From assembly GCF_004358205.1 (NCBI RefSeq), contig NZ_SMYO01000004.1:1-64000 (forward strand): a stretch of 64,000 nt of DNA. Direction: 5' to 3'. Under the pieces are notes generated by a model that saw only the letters and a program-made list of their open reading frames with translations, was not told the DNA's origin and made no database searches. This DNA is from Bacillus salipaludis. GTDB taxonomy: Bacteria; Bacillota; Bacilli; Bacillales_B; DSM-18226. Below are positions 8,201 to 17,271 of this stretch, piece after piece. Both the position numbers and the translations under genes were made by a program. Within the stretch, counting starts at the first letter, position 1. Every line of letters starts with the position of its first letter.

Positions 8201-8650
8201 ATGCGGATGTTGGATGTATTGTTGACGGAGAAGACGGTACAGGTTAGGTCAAGGGTTGGGGATTGGGTTGAAGCAATTCGTATAGCTTCGAACCCTTTGG
8301 TGGCAGACGGATCCGTCACTGGAGGGTACGTGCAGTCGATGATTGACAATGTCAAGTCGCTTGGCCCCTATATTGTCATCGTCCCGCAGATTGCGATTCC
8401 GCATGCCCGCCCTGAACAAGGGGTCAAAAAATTATCGATGAGTATGCTTTGTTTGGAAAATCCAGTGAGCTTTTCGGAAAAGGAAGAGCATCAAGTTCGG
8501 CTCGTCATTGTGCTGGCTGCCATCGACCATGAGCAGCATTTGCAAGCTTTGTCTGAATTGGTCACACTCCTTGCAGACGAGGATAAGGTTGTTCAAATCA
8601 TGTCGGCCTCAACTTCAGAAGAGGTGTTATCTGTTGTACATGGAGCATAA
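8201..8650 (+). CDS. ulaC: PTS EIIA, ascorbate/mannitol-fructose type
   Basis: 149-residue EIIA domain. The phosphorylated His68 lies in the typical PQIAIPHARPEQGV context. It accepts phosphate from HPr and passes it to the IIB protein encoded next. Similarity to UlaC/SgaA and the gene order IIA-IIB-IIC point to the L-ascorbate family of PTS. GAGGAG precedes the ATG. No linked regulator is seen, though such operons are often controlled by PRD activators. Confidence 0.85.
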   Translation: MRMLDVLLTEKTVQVRSRVGDWVEAIRIASNPLVADGSVTGGYVQSMIDNVKSLGPYIVIVPQIAIPHARPEQGVKKLSMSMLCLENPVSFSEKEEHQVRLVIVLAAIDHEQHLQALSELVTLLADEDKVVQIMSASTSEEVLSVVHGA

Positions 8651-8668
8651 AGGAATGGAGGGATGAAC

Positions 8669-8938
8669 ATGAGAATTTTAGCCGTATGCGGCATGGGTTT
8701 TGGCAGCAGCATGGTGTTAAGGATGACGATTGAAGCGGTGCTCAGGGAAGCGGGGATTTCTGCAAGTGTTTCTACGTCGGATATCAGTTCGGCCAAAGCC
8801 GAGCCGGCGGATGTCATTGTGACCTCAGCCGAATTTTCGGAGCTCTTATCTGGGATGAACATCCCGATTGTGACGGTAAAAAATTACGTGGACAAAAATG
8901 AAATGAAACAAAAGCTGATCCCAATTTTATCAAAATAA
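8669..8938 (+). CDS. ulaB: PTS EIIB, ascorbate (lactose/ascorbate-type) family
   Basis: 89 residues from the ATG with the best-spaced GGAGGG (an ATG two codons upstream at 8663 abuts it). The active-site Cys7 sits in the phosphate-loop motif CGMGFGSS. It carries phosphate from the IIA protein to the incoming sugar at the IIC permease. It lies 18 bp after the IIA gene and 13 bp before IIC. Confidence 0.88.
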   Translation: MRILAVCGMGFGSSMVLRMTIEAVLREAGISASVSTSDISSAKAEPADVIVTSAEFSELLSGMNIPIVTVKNYVDKNEMKQKLIPILSK

Positions 8939-8951
8939 GGGGGACTAACAA

Positions 8952-10313
8952 ATGGCTGTGTTACATTTTATTGTGGATGAGATTTTGAGCAATGCCGCGA
9001 TTCTTGTTGGTTTTATGGCTCTTATCGGTTTAATTGCCTTGAAAAAGTCTTTAAGTGATACGATAACCGGAACACTGAAAACGATTATCGGGTTTTTGAT
9101 CCTTGGCGGAGGCGCCGGAATCATTATCGGGGCGCTGAATCCTCTCGGTGCCATGGTTCAAGCAGGGTTCAATCTGCACGGGGTGGTACCGACGAACGAA
9201 GCGATTGTGGCGATTGCGCAAAAAAGTTTCGGGGCGCAGACCGCGATTATTATGGCCCTCGGTTTTGTCGTCAACCTGCTGCTAGCTCGCTTTACACCTG
9301 CTAAGTTTATTTTCTTAACTGGTCATCATTTATTTTTTATGGCAACCGTTTTAGCAGTTGTGCTTGGCAGTGCAGGGATTACCGGAGTAAACCAGGCTAT
9401 CCTCGGAGCGATTTTCCTTGGTACGGTCAGCACGATTATGCCAGCGCTGGTTCATCCTTTTATGAAAAAAGTAACCGGAAATGCGCCATTTGCGCTTGGT
9501 CATTTTAATACATTAGGTTATATCATTTCGGCATTGGTTGGGAAAGGCACCGGAAAAAATAGCCGGACGACAGAAGAGATCAAGGTTCCGAAAAATCTAG
9601 GCTTTTTACGCGATTCGCTGGTTATGACAACGTTAACGATGATTGTGATGTACTTGATTCTTGCGCTTGTTGCGGGTCCGGATGCACTGAAGGATTTTAC
9701 GGGTGGTAAAAATTATATTGTGTACGTAGTGGTGCAAGCGCTTACTTTTGGCGCCGGAATTGCTGTTGTCCTCATGGGCGTACGGATGATTCTAGCAGAG
9801 CTTGTTCCTGCGTTCCAAGGGATTGCCAATAAAATTGTACCAAATGCGCTTCCTGCGCTTGATTGTCCGACGACGTTTACGTTTGCTCCGACTGCTGTAA
9901 TAGTTGGATTTATTTCGAGTTTGATTGGCGGGATTATCGGGATGTTTTTGATGGGGCCGCTTGGTCTGGCGTTGATTATTCCGGGGATGGTGCCGCATTT
10001 CTTTGACGGGGGGACTGCCGGGGTTTTCGGAAATGCAACTGGCGGCCGTCGTGGTGCGGTGATTGGCGCGTTGATTAATGGCTTTTTAATCACGTTGATT
10101 CCAGCTTTGCTTTTATCTTTCTTAGGGTCGCTCGGGTTGTCGAATACGACGTTCGGTGATGCCGATTTCGGCTGGGTCGGAATTCTTGCCGGAGCTATGG
10201 CGAAGGTGGGTGTCGGCGGGTTTTATGCTTTAACGGTAGTTGTCTGCGGCGTCTTGATTGCTTTTGCAAGTTTTGTTTCGGTTAAAACGAATAAAGGTGA
10301 TGCAGAGGCTTAA
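8952..10313 (+). CDS. ulaA: PTS EIIC permease, ascorbate type
   Basis: 453-residue polytopic membrane protein matching the UlaA/SgaT family in length and sequence (ALNPLGAMVQAGF, TCP-like PALDCPTTFTF, GTAGVFGNATGGRRGA). It imports and, with IIA/IIB, phosphorylates its substrate, probably L-ascorbate or a related acid. The catabolic UlaD/E/F and lactonase UlaG genes are not in the window. RBS AAGGGGG. The transketolase that follows fits metabolism through xylulose 5-phosphate. Confidence 0.88.
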   Translation: MAVLHFIVDEILSNAAILVGFMALIGLIALKKSLSDTITGTLKTIIGFLILGGGAGIIIGALNPLGAMVQAGFNLHGVVPTNEAIVAIAQKSFGAQTAIIMALGFVVNLLLARFTPAKFIFLTGHHLFFMATVLAVVLGSAGITGVNQAILGAIFLGTVSTIMPALVHPFMKKVTGNAPFALGHFNTLGYIISALVGKGTGKNSRTTEEIKVPKNLGFLRDSLVMTTLTMIVMYLILALVAGPDALKDFTGGKNYIVYVVVQALTFGAGIAVVLMGVRMILAELVPAFQGIANKIVPNALPALDCPTTFTFAPTAVIVGFISSLIGGIIGMFLMGPLGLALIIPGMVPHFFDGGTAGVFGNATGGRRGAVIGALINGFLITLIPALLLSFLGSLGLSNTTFGDADFGWVGILAGAMAKVGVGGFYALTVVVCGVLIAFASFVSVKTNKGDAEA

Positions 10314-10380
10314 TGGTTGGAGGCTGAGCGGGTGCGATGGGGATTGAATCGTGCCCGTGATGGTGAGAAAAAAGTTTGTG

Positions 10381-10410
10381 CGGGCACTATGAAAGTGTAA
10401 TAGTGCCCGT
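10381..10410 (+). terminator. hairpin between PTS IIC and transketolase
   Basis: Stem CGGGCACTA/TAGTGCCCG with an 11-nt loop and no T-tract. It may stabilise the upstream mRNA or partly terminate, lowering transketolase expression. Confidence 0.5.
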
Positions 10411-10534
10411 AACTATTTAAAAAGAGGTCCAGTTGGCACTAATGAGTTTGATAGCGCTACAACACTCTTAAGGCAGAGAAATAGGTTGCTTTTTCAAAAA
10501 AAATAAGAAACTTTTAGTAGAAAGGATGTAAGCA

Positions 10535-12535
10535 TTGAATTCACCGATTCAGCAGCTTGCCATCAATACGATTCGAACGCTTGCCATTGATAGTGTGGAG
10601 CGCGCACAATCCGGTCATCCGGGGATGCCGATGGGCGCTGCCCCGATGGCTTTTACCCTGTGGACAAAATTTTTAAAGCAAAACCCTGAACATCCAAAAT
10701 GGTTCAATCGCGACCGCTTCATTTTATCATCGGGGCATGGATCGATGCTGTTATACAGTCTTTTGCATTTATCAGGATTTGATTTGACCCTTGAGGATTT
10801 GAAAAATTTCCGCCAGTTTGGCAGCCGCACACCCGGTCATCCTGAATACAACCATACCGCGGGAGTAGAAGCCACAACAGGCCCGCTTGGGCAAGGGGTG
10901 GCGATGGCCGTCGGGATGGCAATGGCAGAGCGGCACTTGTCGGCCATATACAACCGAGCCGGCTATCCGATTGTTGATCATTTTAGCTACTGTATTTGCG
11001 GCGATGGTGACTTGATGGAAGGGGTTTCGGCTGAAGCCGCATCCTTGGCCGGCCACCTAAAGCTTGGACGCCTCATCGTGATGTATGATTCCAATGGGAC
11101 GTCTCTGGATGGCGAGACAGACCTTTCGTTTACGGAAAATGTTGGCGAGCGATTTGAAGCCTATGGATGGCAGGTTCTCCATGTTGAAAACGGGAATAAC
11201 GTGGGGGCAATCGAAAGTGCTCTGGAAGCGGCTAGACTGGAAACCGAGCGTCCGACGCTCATTCAAGTGAGGACGATTATTGGATACGGGGCTCCCAATA
11301 AGGCGGGAAAAAGTGTTGCTCATGGTGCGCCGCTAGGCAGGGATGAAGCTTCTGCCGCTAAAGCTTTTTACCATTTGGTTTCTACTGAGGAATTTCACGT
11401 CCCTGACAAAGTCTATGAATTTTTTCAGACCATAAAGGAGCAGGGGAAGCAAAGAGAAAGGGAATGGATTCAACTTTTTCAAAACTATAAAGAGGTGTAT
11501 CCGACGCTTGCGGATCAATTTGAACGAATTAGCAATGGAGATTTACCAGAAGAATGGGACTCGGCACTTCCTTTTTATGATGCAGGAGGAAAAATGGCGA
11601 CGCGGGTTGCCTCCAATCAGGTTCTTGAAGCTCTCGGGCAGCGCTTACCGGAGTTTTTTGGAGGCTCGGCAGACTTGGCGTCTTCTACAAAGGGCAGGAT
11701 TAATGGCGGCGGCGATTTCCGAGCGGGACACTATGAAGGCCGTAATGTTCACTTTGGTGTCCGCGAATTTGCGATGGCCGCAACGGCAAACGGGATGGCG
11801 CTTCACTTTGGTGTACGGCCTTTTGTAAGCACGTACTTTGTTTTTTCCGATTACCTGCGTCCTGCCCTCAGGCTATCCGCCTTAATGGGCGTCCCGGTCA
11901 CGTATATTTTTACCCATGATAGCCTTGCCGTTGGAGAGGACGGTCCGACACATCAGCCGGTGGAGCAGCTATTATCCCTTCGTGCGATCCCTAGAGTATC
12001 GGTAATTCGGCCTGCGGATGCGAACGAAACCGCGTTTGCATGGAAGGCAGCAGTGGTGGAACGAGAGCGGCCGACGGTTCTTGTGCTGTCACGCCAGGAT
12101 TTACCGATTCTCGAAGGCACAGCCCGTTTTGGGAAAAATGGTGTGGAAAAAGGGGCTTATGTTTTGTCGGAGGCAAAGGGTGAGGCGAAAGCATTGTTGA
12201 TGGGCTCCGGGTCAGAGGTGCAGCTTCTGTTAGATGCGCAAAAGGTTTTGGCTGAAAAAGGGATTGGCGTATCTGTGATCAGTTTCCCATCGTGGGAGCT
12301 TTTTGAAAAACAGTCACAGGACTATAAAAACCAAGTGCTTCCCGACTCGATTGATGTACGGTTGGCAGTGGAGATGGGGTCTTCGCTTGGCTGGCATAAA
12401 TATGTTGGCAGGAATGGGAAAGTGATTGGGGTCGATGATTTTGGGGCATCGGGTAAGGGGGCGCAGTTGGTAGAAATGCGCGGGTTTACCGTTGAACATA
12501 TTGTTTCGCAGGTATTGGAACTGTTGGGGGACTGA
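10535..12535 (+). CDS. tkt: transketolase
   Basis: 666 residues, the full length of bacterial transketolases. The thiamine diphosphate motif begins at GDGDLMEG (156-163), and the pyrimidine and C-terminal domains follow. It transfers two-carbon units in the pentose phosphate pathway. TTG start with AAAGGA eight bases upstream. Its place behind an ascorbate-type PTS suggests a second, substrate-specific transketolase handling pentose phosphates made from the imported sugar acid. Confidence 0.93.
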   Translation: MNSPIQQLAINTIRTLAIDSVERAQSGHPGMPMGAAPMAFTLWTKFLKQNPEHPKWFNRDRFILSSGHGSMLLYSLLHLSGFDLTLEDLKNFRQFGSRTPGHPEYNHTAGVEATTGPLGQGVAMAVGMAMAERHLSAIYNRAGYPIVDHFSYCICGDGDLMEGVSAEAASLAGHLKLGRLIVMYDSNGTSLDGETDLSFTENVGERFEAYGWQVLHVENGNNVGAIESALEAARLETERPTLIQVRTIIGYGAPNKAGKSVAHGAPLGRDEASAAKAFYHLVSTEEFHVPDKVYEFFQTIKEQGKQREREWIQLFQNYKEVYPTLADQFERISNGDLPEEWDSALPFYDAGGKMATRVASNQVLEALGQRLPEFFGGSADLASSTKGRINGGGDFRAGHYEGRNVHFGVREFAMAATANGMALHFGVRPFVSTYFVFSDYLRPALRLSALMGVPVTYIFTHDSLAVGEDGPTHQPVEQLLSLRAIPRVSVIRPADANETAFAWKAAVVERERPTVLVLSRQDLPILEGTARFGKNGVEKGAYVLSEAKGEAKALLMGSGSEVQLLLDAQKVLAEKGIGVSVISFPSWELFEKQSQDYKNQVLPDSIDVRLAVEMGSSLGWHKYVGRNGKVIGVDDFGASGKGAQLVEMRGFTVEHIVSQVLELLGD

Positions 12536-12576
12536 CCAAAGATTGGTTAACCCCAAGAAACCACCACGATAATGCA

Positions 12577-12615
12577 AAAAAAGGAGAAGTGTTCGCCGCA
12601 CTTCTCCTTTTTGAC
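12577..12615. terminator. bidirectional terminator between tkt and the VOC gene
   Basis: Stem AAGGAGAAGTG/CACTTCTCCTT flanked by A-run and T-run, serving the convergent genes on both sides. Confidence 0.88.
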
Positions 12616-12618
12616 ATC

Positions 12619-12996
12619 CTATTTATCTTCTCTCAACAAATAATCATATCCATCTTGGTCCTTAAAGGAGAACATCGTTCCAAACGGCATGCGCATCATT
12701 TCGTCTACCTGAACTCCGTTTTGTTTCATTTTTTCATAAGCGGATTCGATATCGGTTGTGCTGAATAGAATCGATGGGTGGGCGACCTTCGATGGATTAT
12801 GCTGCTCCATTGCTTCCTTCGCATAAAGTACCAAAGTAGTAAATTCGTCTTCACTTGGGCCGACCTCAATCCAAGAAAAATCCGGTCCCATCGGCTGCTC
12901 CATTTTTAACACAAAACCAACCTTATTTATCCAAAAATCCTTTGCCTCTTCTTGATCTTTTACATACACCGTTATTTTACCAATTTTATTAATCAT
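12619..12996 (-). CDS. VOC-family protein
   Basis: 125-residue glyoxalase/bleomycin-resistance fold (INKIGKITVYVKDQEEAKDFW start; SFKDQDGYDYLL end). The metal-binding positions are poorly conserved: the usual first His is replaced by Lys (IGKITVY), which suggests it may not be a metal enzyme. Function is unknown. Convergent with tkt across a shared terminator. Confidence 0.82.
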   Translation of the reverse strand: MINKIGKITVYVKDQEEAKDFWINKVGFVLKMEQPMGPDFSWIEVGPSEDEFTTLVLYAKEAMEQHNPSKVAHPSILFSTTDIESAYEKMKQNGVQVDEMMRMPFGTMFSFKDQDGYDYLLREDK

Positions 12997-13233
12997 GAAC
13001 GAAAATCTCCTTTATATATATTTGCGTGAATTTAGTTTATCAACGCAAAAGGGCAAAAGCAATTTTGACGTCGGATTTTTGGAGGTAATTTCTCTTAATA
13101 AATAGCCCCCATTTACAAGCATTTCTTTAATTCTCCTTAGAGGATGTAAGTTGAATGAATCCATATAAATAGAAAGGGAAAGATGGATTGGCCTATCGAT
13201 AAACTGTTATAATAAAGCAGTGATTTTATTGTT

Positions 13234-13276
13234 CGACAAAACCCGGGTGGTGACAGGCACCGCCCGAATTTTGTCG
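13234..13276 (-). repeat. dispersed 43-bp dyad, copy 3 (reverse orientation)
   Basis: Loop ACAGG on plus strand. Left arm has ACCCGGG, right arm GCCCGAATTT, so pairing is slightly imperfect. It sits between divergent genes, 37 bp before the next start codon. Confidence 0.88.
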
Positions 13277-13312
13277 AATACTTTACTAGTTGTGATTTGA
13301 AAGGTTGATTGG

Positions 13313-14080
13313 ATGTTTTTGCATTTTGATCCGACGTTGTTGGTTATTTTGGTTGTGTTTGGGTTTTTGGCGGCTTTTATTGATTCGGTTGTTGGCGGGG
13401 GTGGGTTGATTGCGTTGCCTGCGTTATTGTTTACGGGTTTATCGCCGGCGGCAGCGGTTGCGACGAATAAATTGGCAGGGACGATTGGCTCGTTGACGAG
13501 TACAATTATGTTTTATCGTTCCGGCAAGCTTGATATAAAATCCGTATATAAGCTATTTCCGCTCACGTTTATTGGCTCGATGATCGGCGCTTGGACGGTT
13601 CATTTGATGAATCCGGAATTGCTGAAGCCGCTGATGCTGGTCATGCTTGCGGCAGTTGCGATTTATACCATTTTCAAAAAGGATTGGGGCAGTATTTCCA
13701 GCGTTAGAAAATTATCCTTCCAGCACATGGCCCTTTTTATCTTTGCCATTTTTGCGATTGGTTTTTATGATGGATTTCTTGGACCGGGGACTGGTTCCTT
13801 TTTAATGTTTGCCTTTTTAATGATCGGTTTTGATTTTTTGAAGGCGGCTGGAAATGCGAAGTTTTTAAACTTTGGCAGTAATATTGCAGCCCTGATTATG
13901 TTCATGTTTTTGGGGCAAGTCAATTATGCTTATGGTATTCCGATGGGAATTGCTCAAATTGCGGGTTCGATTGTTGGCTCAAGATTCGCGATTAAAAGGG
14001 GAAGCGGCTACGTCCGCGCTCTGTTCATTACCGTCACTTTTTTATTGCTGGCGAAAAATGCGTATGATTACTTTCTTTAA
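13313..14080 (+). CDS. TSUP-family transporter (sulfite exporter TauE/SafE)
   Basis: 255 residues with about eight membrane segments. The two TSUP half-repeats are visible: an N-terminal GGGGLIALPALLFTGLSPAAAVATNK and a C-terminal GPGTGSFLMFAFLMIGFDFLKAAGNAK. Members export or import sulfite, sulfonates and related anions. The substrate is not evident here. Monocistronic with a terminator at 14092-14124. Confidence 0.88.
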   Translation: MFLHFDPTLLVILVVFGFLAAFIDSVVGGGGLIALPALLFTGLSPAAAVATNKLAGTIGSLTSTIMFYRSGKLDIKSVYKLFPLTFIGSMIGAWTVHLMNPELLKPLMLVMLAAVAIYTIFKKDWGSISSVRKLSFQHMALFIFAIFAIGFYDGFLGPGTGSFLMFAFLMIGFDFLKAAGNAKFLNFGSNIAALIMFMFLGQVNYAYGIPMGIAQIAGSIVGSRFAIKRGSGYVRALFITVTFLLLAKNAYDYFL

Positions 14081-14091
14081 ATGTTTTTGCG

Positions 14092-14124
14092 AAAAAGAGG
14101 ACCTCATCAAAAGGTCCTCTTTCT
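14092..14124. terminator. bidirectional terminator
   Basis: Stem AAAGAGGACCT/AGGTCCTCTTT with loop CATCAA, between the convergent TSUP and 14129 genes. Confidence 0.88.
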
Positions 14125-14128
14125 TAAC

Positions 14129-14398
14129 TTATCTACTATTCAAATAATGGTCATACATTTCCAGACATTCCAGTAGCTCTGTTTTATAGACCATTAATGC
14201 CTTTTTTACGGTTTCAGTATGGCTTTTCTGAAGCTCTCGGTTACATTCCTCTAAATCTATTGTTTTCATAACCGTAAGTTCATGATAAATACTGGTCAAA
14301 TCTCTGCTCATTTCTCCGTTCCCCACTTCTATTTTTGTATTCTGCTCTCTGCTATCAGCATCGCCAAAATACTCACTTTTTAAACAGAAGCAGACCAT
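14129..14398 (-). CDS. hypothetical protein linked to UspA
   Basis: 89 residues as the long form. An internal ATG at 14311 (60 residues) is an alternative start with GGAGAA just upstream. The C-terminal two thirds are predicted helical (ELTVMKTIDLEECNRELQKS, then VKKALMVYKTELLECLEMYD). It begins 9 bp after the universal stress gene and is presumably cotranscribed with it. No family recognised. Confidence 0.55.
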   Translation of the reverse strand: MVCFCLKSEYFGDADSREQNTKIEVGNGEMSRDLTSIYHELTVMKTIDLEECNRELQKSHTETVKKALMVYKTELLECLEMYDHYLNSR

Positions 14399-14406
14399 CT
14401 ATCCAC

Positions 14407-14853
14407 TTATTTAATGATAAATACCGGGCACGGAGATTTTTGGACGACGTAATGGCTGACGCTTCCGAGGAATAGCTCTTTTAATCCACTCAATCCACGG
14501 CTTCCCATTACAACAAGATCGGCGTTTTCTTCTACGATGAAATTGACAATCGACATGGCCGGGCTTCCTTCAATGATGAAGGTTCTTACCTTGTTTGGCA
14601 GTTCTGCAAGCTTTTCTTTTACCTCATTGAGCATTTCTTTGGCTTCAGCCAGCTGAGCCTGCCGTACTGGATCACTGTCAAAATTAACATAGTTATAAAT
14701 AGTTGTTTGTGTATTAATAACGGTAACCACATTCACTTCAATTTTTTCATCCTGTTTGGCCATTGTTATCGCTGTTTCCAACGCCCTTTTACTTAATTCA
14801 GATTGATCATACGGAACCACAATTCTTGAGCAAATCGTTAACATCTTCATCAT
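14407..14853 (-). CDS. universal stress protein, UspA family
   Basis: 148 residues with the ATP-binding UspA pattern: N-terminal IVVPYDQSELSKRAL and C-terminal GSRGLSGLKELFLGSVS (G-2X-G-9X-G-S). This subfamily binds ATP and aids survival under stress and stationary phase. RBS AGGAGGATGATG. The first gene of a probable two-gene transcript with 14129-14398. Confidence 0.9.
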   Translation of the reverse strand: MMKMLTICSRIVVPYDQSELSKRALETAITMAKQDEKIEVNVVTVINTQTTIYNYVNFDSDPVRQAQLAEAKEMLNEVKEKLAELPNKVRTFIIEGSPAMSIVNFIVEENADLVVMGSRGLSGLKELFLGSVSHYVVQKSPCPVFIIK

Positions 14854-14958
14854 CCTCCTAGAAAAATCAATTTCCTCTTCCTTGCCTTCATTGTATCAGC
14901 ATCTACCAATCTATAACCCACTAAGATTTGACAATATTAAGGCAATGTAAAAGTGGTT

Positions 14959-14988
14959 ATGGTGCCTGTCACCACCCCAAAATTGTCG
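14959..14988 (+). repeat. dispersed dyad, copy 4 (right half only)
   Basis: Only the loop and right arm (GGTGCCTGTCACCACC then CAAAATTGTCG) are left; the left arm has decayed. A degraded copy between two co-directional genes. Confidence 0.75.
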
Positions 14989-15127
14989 AAAACAGTTTGG
15001 ATATTCATGATTAAAAAGAGGAAGTGGAAAATAATAGGTTTTTGAGGTTTATAGCGCCCGAAAAAGCAAGGTCGGATAGAATTCGGTAGGCATTAAAGGG
15101 GAGGGCAAAATAGCTGGCAAGAAAGAA

Positions 15128-15159
15128 AAAGTGTCCTTCGATGCTCAGTGAAGGACACA
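15128..15159 (-). terminator. intrinsic terminator of the 15204 gene
   Basis: Stem GTGTCCTTC/GAAGGACAC followed on the minus strand by a T-rich run. Confidence 0.85.
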
Positions 15160-15203
15160 ATTACTTAGGGGAATCCGATAAATTTCCTTCCAAAAACCAA
15201 GAC

Positions 15204-15527
15204 TTAGCATAATTTCTGCCATACTCTTGAGCTGTTAACCACTGAGTTATTTTCAATAATGGCATAGGCTGCATTCGTAATCGCCTGTGCCAACGTTACC
15301 CCAGTCCCGCGCACTTCATTGAAGCAAGCCTCGGAATTGTCATTTGTTGTAAATGTATACCCAAACTGCTCTAATCTTTCCACAATACGCATCGCATGAT
15401 CAAGGTTATCCTCAGGCTGAAAATCGGAATCATGAATAAAAGTACGGTTCTCATAATCATACCAACGATCCCAGCGATTTAACTTCCACCCCAAAATTCT
15501 CCGTGCAATTGAATCCGTTTTGTTCAT
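15204..15527 (-). CDS. phage ABA sandwich domain protein (DUF2591-like)
   Basis: 107 residues from the ATG with AGAGGG at proper spacing (an ATG two codons upstream is too close). The layout W(D)..V...I.D in front and VRGTGVTLAQAITNAAYAIIE at the end resembles the small phage-derived ABA-sandwich family common in Bacillus. No other phage genes are nearby, so this is a stand-alone domesticated or residual gene. No biochemical role is known. Confidence 0.65.
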   Translation of the reverse strand: MNKTDSIARRILGWKLNRWDRWYDYENRTFIHDSDFQPEDNLDHAMRIVERLEQFGYTFTTNDNSEACFNEVRGTGVTLAQAITNAAYAIIENNSVVNSSRVWQKLC

Positions 15528-15653
15528 ACCCATTACCCTCTTTTCATTTTTTTGATTGGTCTATTATATAACAGTTTTAATTGATTGATAATATTATATA
15601 ACACAATCACGAAAAACGACCACCATTTTTGGTGATATTTTCAATATTTCATT

Positions 15654-15696
15654 CGACAAAGTTAGGGTGGTGCCTGTCACCACCCGAATTTTGTCG
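15654..15696 (+). repeat. dispersed 43-bp dyad, copy 5
   Basis: Right arm is consensus; left arm has two changes (AAAGTTAGGG). Between two co-directional minus-strand genes. Confidence 0.88.
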
Positions 15697-15702
15697 AAAA
15701 TA

Positions 15703-15736
15703 AAAAGCATTCAAGGTGTTGGCCCTGAATGCTTTT
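15703..15736 (-). terminator. intrinsic terminator overlapping the ywbE stop codon
   Basis: Stem AAAAGCATTCA/TGAATGCTTTT, overlapping the last codon of ywbE, followed on the minus strand by TTTTTATTTT. Confidence 0.8.
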
Positions 15737-15932
15737 ATGTGTTGTGGATAACTTGGACTCGTCCAATTTTTCCGTCTGTCAGCCTTACTTTGATTCCGTG
15801 GGGATGGGTGGCTGATTTGGTGAGTATGTCTTTTACAATGCCTCTGGTTAGTTTTCCTGTTCGTTGGTCTGCTTTTAAAACGATATCAACCGTCAATCCC
15901 GGTAATACGTCTTTTCGATTTTGTCCATTCAT
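15735..15932 (-). CDS. ywbE: YwbE family protein
   Basis: 65 residues, matching the full length of the YwbE family (GLTVDIVLKADQRTGKLTRG, then GIKVRLTDGKIGRVQVI). This small beta-rich protein is widely conserved and of unknown function. It begins 7 bp after the stop of the basic protein at 15939, so the two form an operon. Confidence 0.9.
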   Translation of the reverse strand: MNGQNRKDVLPGLTVDIVLKADQRTGKLTRGIVKDILTKSATHPHGIKVRLTDGKIGRVQVIHNT

Positions 15933-15938
15933 TCCACA

Positions 15939-16133
15939 CTAAACGCCCATTTTTCTGCGAGTATTGCTAGGTTTCTTTGTTTGCTGGCTTTTCATTTTTT
16001 TCGTGGAAAGATCGCCAGTGGCCTTACCATTCCCAGCAGAGTTCTGGTTCTTTTTGTTTTCAAGCTGCTGTCTCATTGCTTCCTGCAGGCTGATCTTCTT
16101 TTTTGGTGCTTCGGTTTGATTGTTTTCTGTCAT
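15939..16133 (-). CDS. small basic hydrophilic protein
   Basis: 64 residues from the ATG at 16133, chosen because AAAGGAGG lies eight bases upstream (the longer form from 16154 includes the ribosome-binding site). The composition is highly polar, rich in Lys, Gln and Asn with a basic C-terminus (TKKPSNTRRKMG), and is probably disordered. Family not recognised. Cotranscribed with ywbE. Confidence 0.7.
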   Translation of the reverse strand: MTENNQTEAPKKKISLQEAMRQQLENKKNQNSAGNGKATGDLSTKKMKSQQTKKPSNTRRKMGV

Positions 16134-16321
16134 CGTTAAATCCTCCTTTTTCAAATAGGGTAGTTAGTCCAGTATAATCTATTTTCGGCCGTTTAGGAAA
16201 TTGATAGAGGGATGAAGTTTGAAAATTATTGGGACAATCCCGAAAAAATTAAAAACCTTCATAAACAGGGATCAACACTCATAGATTATTTTAATGACCA
16301 ATAAAAGAGGGGGCCGAAGGA

Positions 16322-17125
16322 ATGAAATACAGAAAGTCGATAGTAGGCGGTCTTGTGGCGATTGTGGTCTTGATTCTAGTGTTTTCTTCCCTCACGACAG
16401 TGTCATCAGGTAATCGAGGAGTTCTTTTGCAATTCGGTGCGGTTAAGCCGACGATTTTGTCGGAAGGGCTACATTTTAGGATTCCATTTATGCAAACCGT
16501 TCAACAGATTGAAGTTCGCGTGCAAAAAGAAGAAAGCTCGCAGTCAGCTGCTTCTAAAGATCTTCAGATCGTCACGACCAAGGTGGCGGTCAATTATTCA
16601 GTCGATCCCGAAGCAGTCAATAAACTTTACCAAGAAATCGGCTTGGATTATCGTTCCCGGATTGTAGATCCTGCCATTGCTGAGTCGCTTAAAGCTATTA
16701 CGGCACAGTACACGGCAGAAGAGCTTATTTCCAAACGGCCCGAGGTTTCAGCCGAAGTGAAAGATATGCTTGGCAAAAAATTAACGAAGTACTATATGAA
16801 ACTAGAGGACATCAATATTAAAGAATTCGCTTTTAGCGAGGAATTCAATAAAGCAATTGAAGCTAAACAGACGGCGGAACAAAACGCACTAAAGGCCAAA
16901 CGAGATTTAGAACGCGTCAAAATCGAAGCCCAGCAGCAAGTCACCCAAGCTCAAGCAGAAGCACAAGCCTTAAAACTGAAAAAACTCGAAGTGACCCCAG
17001 AACTCATCCAACTCAAACAAATCGAAGTCCAAGAAAAAGCCCTTGAAAAATGGGACGGCAAACTGCCAAGCGTCACAGGCGGCGCCACCCCTTTCATCGA
17101 TGTAAGTGGGATTACGAAGAAATAA
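16322..17125 (+). CDS. prohibitin/SPFH (band 7) family membrane protein
   Basis: 267 residues. One N-terminal membrane segment (about 8-27) is followed by an SPFH domain (SSGNRGVLLQFGAVKPTILSEG, then LHFRIPFMQ). A Gln/Ala/Lys-rich coiled coil lies at about 180-230. Prohibitin homologues form ring-like membrane scaffolds and are often linked to membrane proteases. Monocistronic. A dyad copy begins 5 bp after the stop. Confidence 0.9.
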   Translation: MKYRKSIVGGLVAIVVLILVFSSLTTVSSGNRGVLLQFGAVKPTILSEGLHFRIPFMQTVQQIEVRVQKEESSQSAASKDLQIVTTKVAVNYSVDPEAVNKLYQEIGLDYRSRIVDPAIAESLKAITAQYTAEELISKRPEVSAEVKDMLGKKLTKYYMKLEDINIKEFAFSEEFNKAIEAKQTAEQNALKAKRDLERVKIEAQQQVTQAQAEAQALKLKKLEVTPELIQLKQIEVQEKALEKWDGKLPSVTGGATPFIDVSGITKK

Positions 17126-17130
17126 TGTTT

Positions 17131-17173
17131 CGACAAAATTCGGGTGGTGCCTGTCACCACCCGAATTTTGTCG
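17131..17173 (+). repeat. dispersed 43-bp dyad, copy 6
   Basis: Consensus copy with perfect 19-bp arms and CCTGT loop, between co-directional plus-strand genes. Confidence 0.92.
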
Positions 17174-17271
17174 AAAAGAGCAGTCTTATCTAAAGCAGGT
17201 TAAGCGTCTATTCCTCTCTCTTATTGGACACATACACTATGTTGGAATTGATCTAAAGAGGAGAGAGTAAT

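Noticed and set aside
15204..15527. Prophage remnant
   Set aside because: Only one phage-type domain protein is present; no integrase, structural or lysis genes are nearby.
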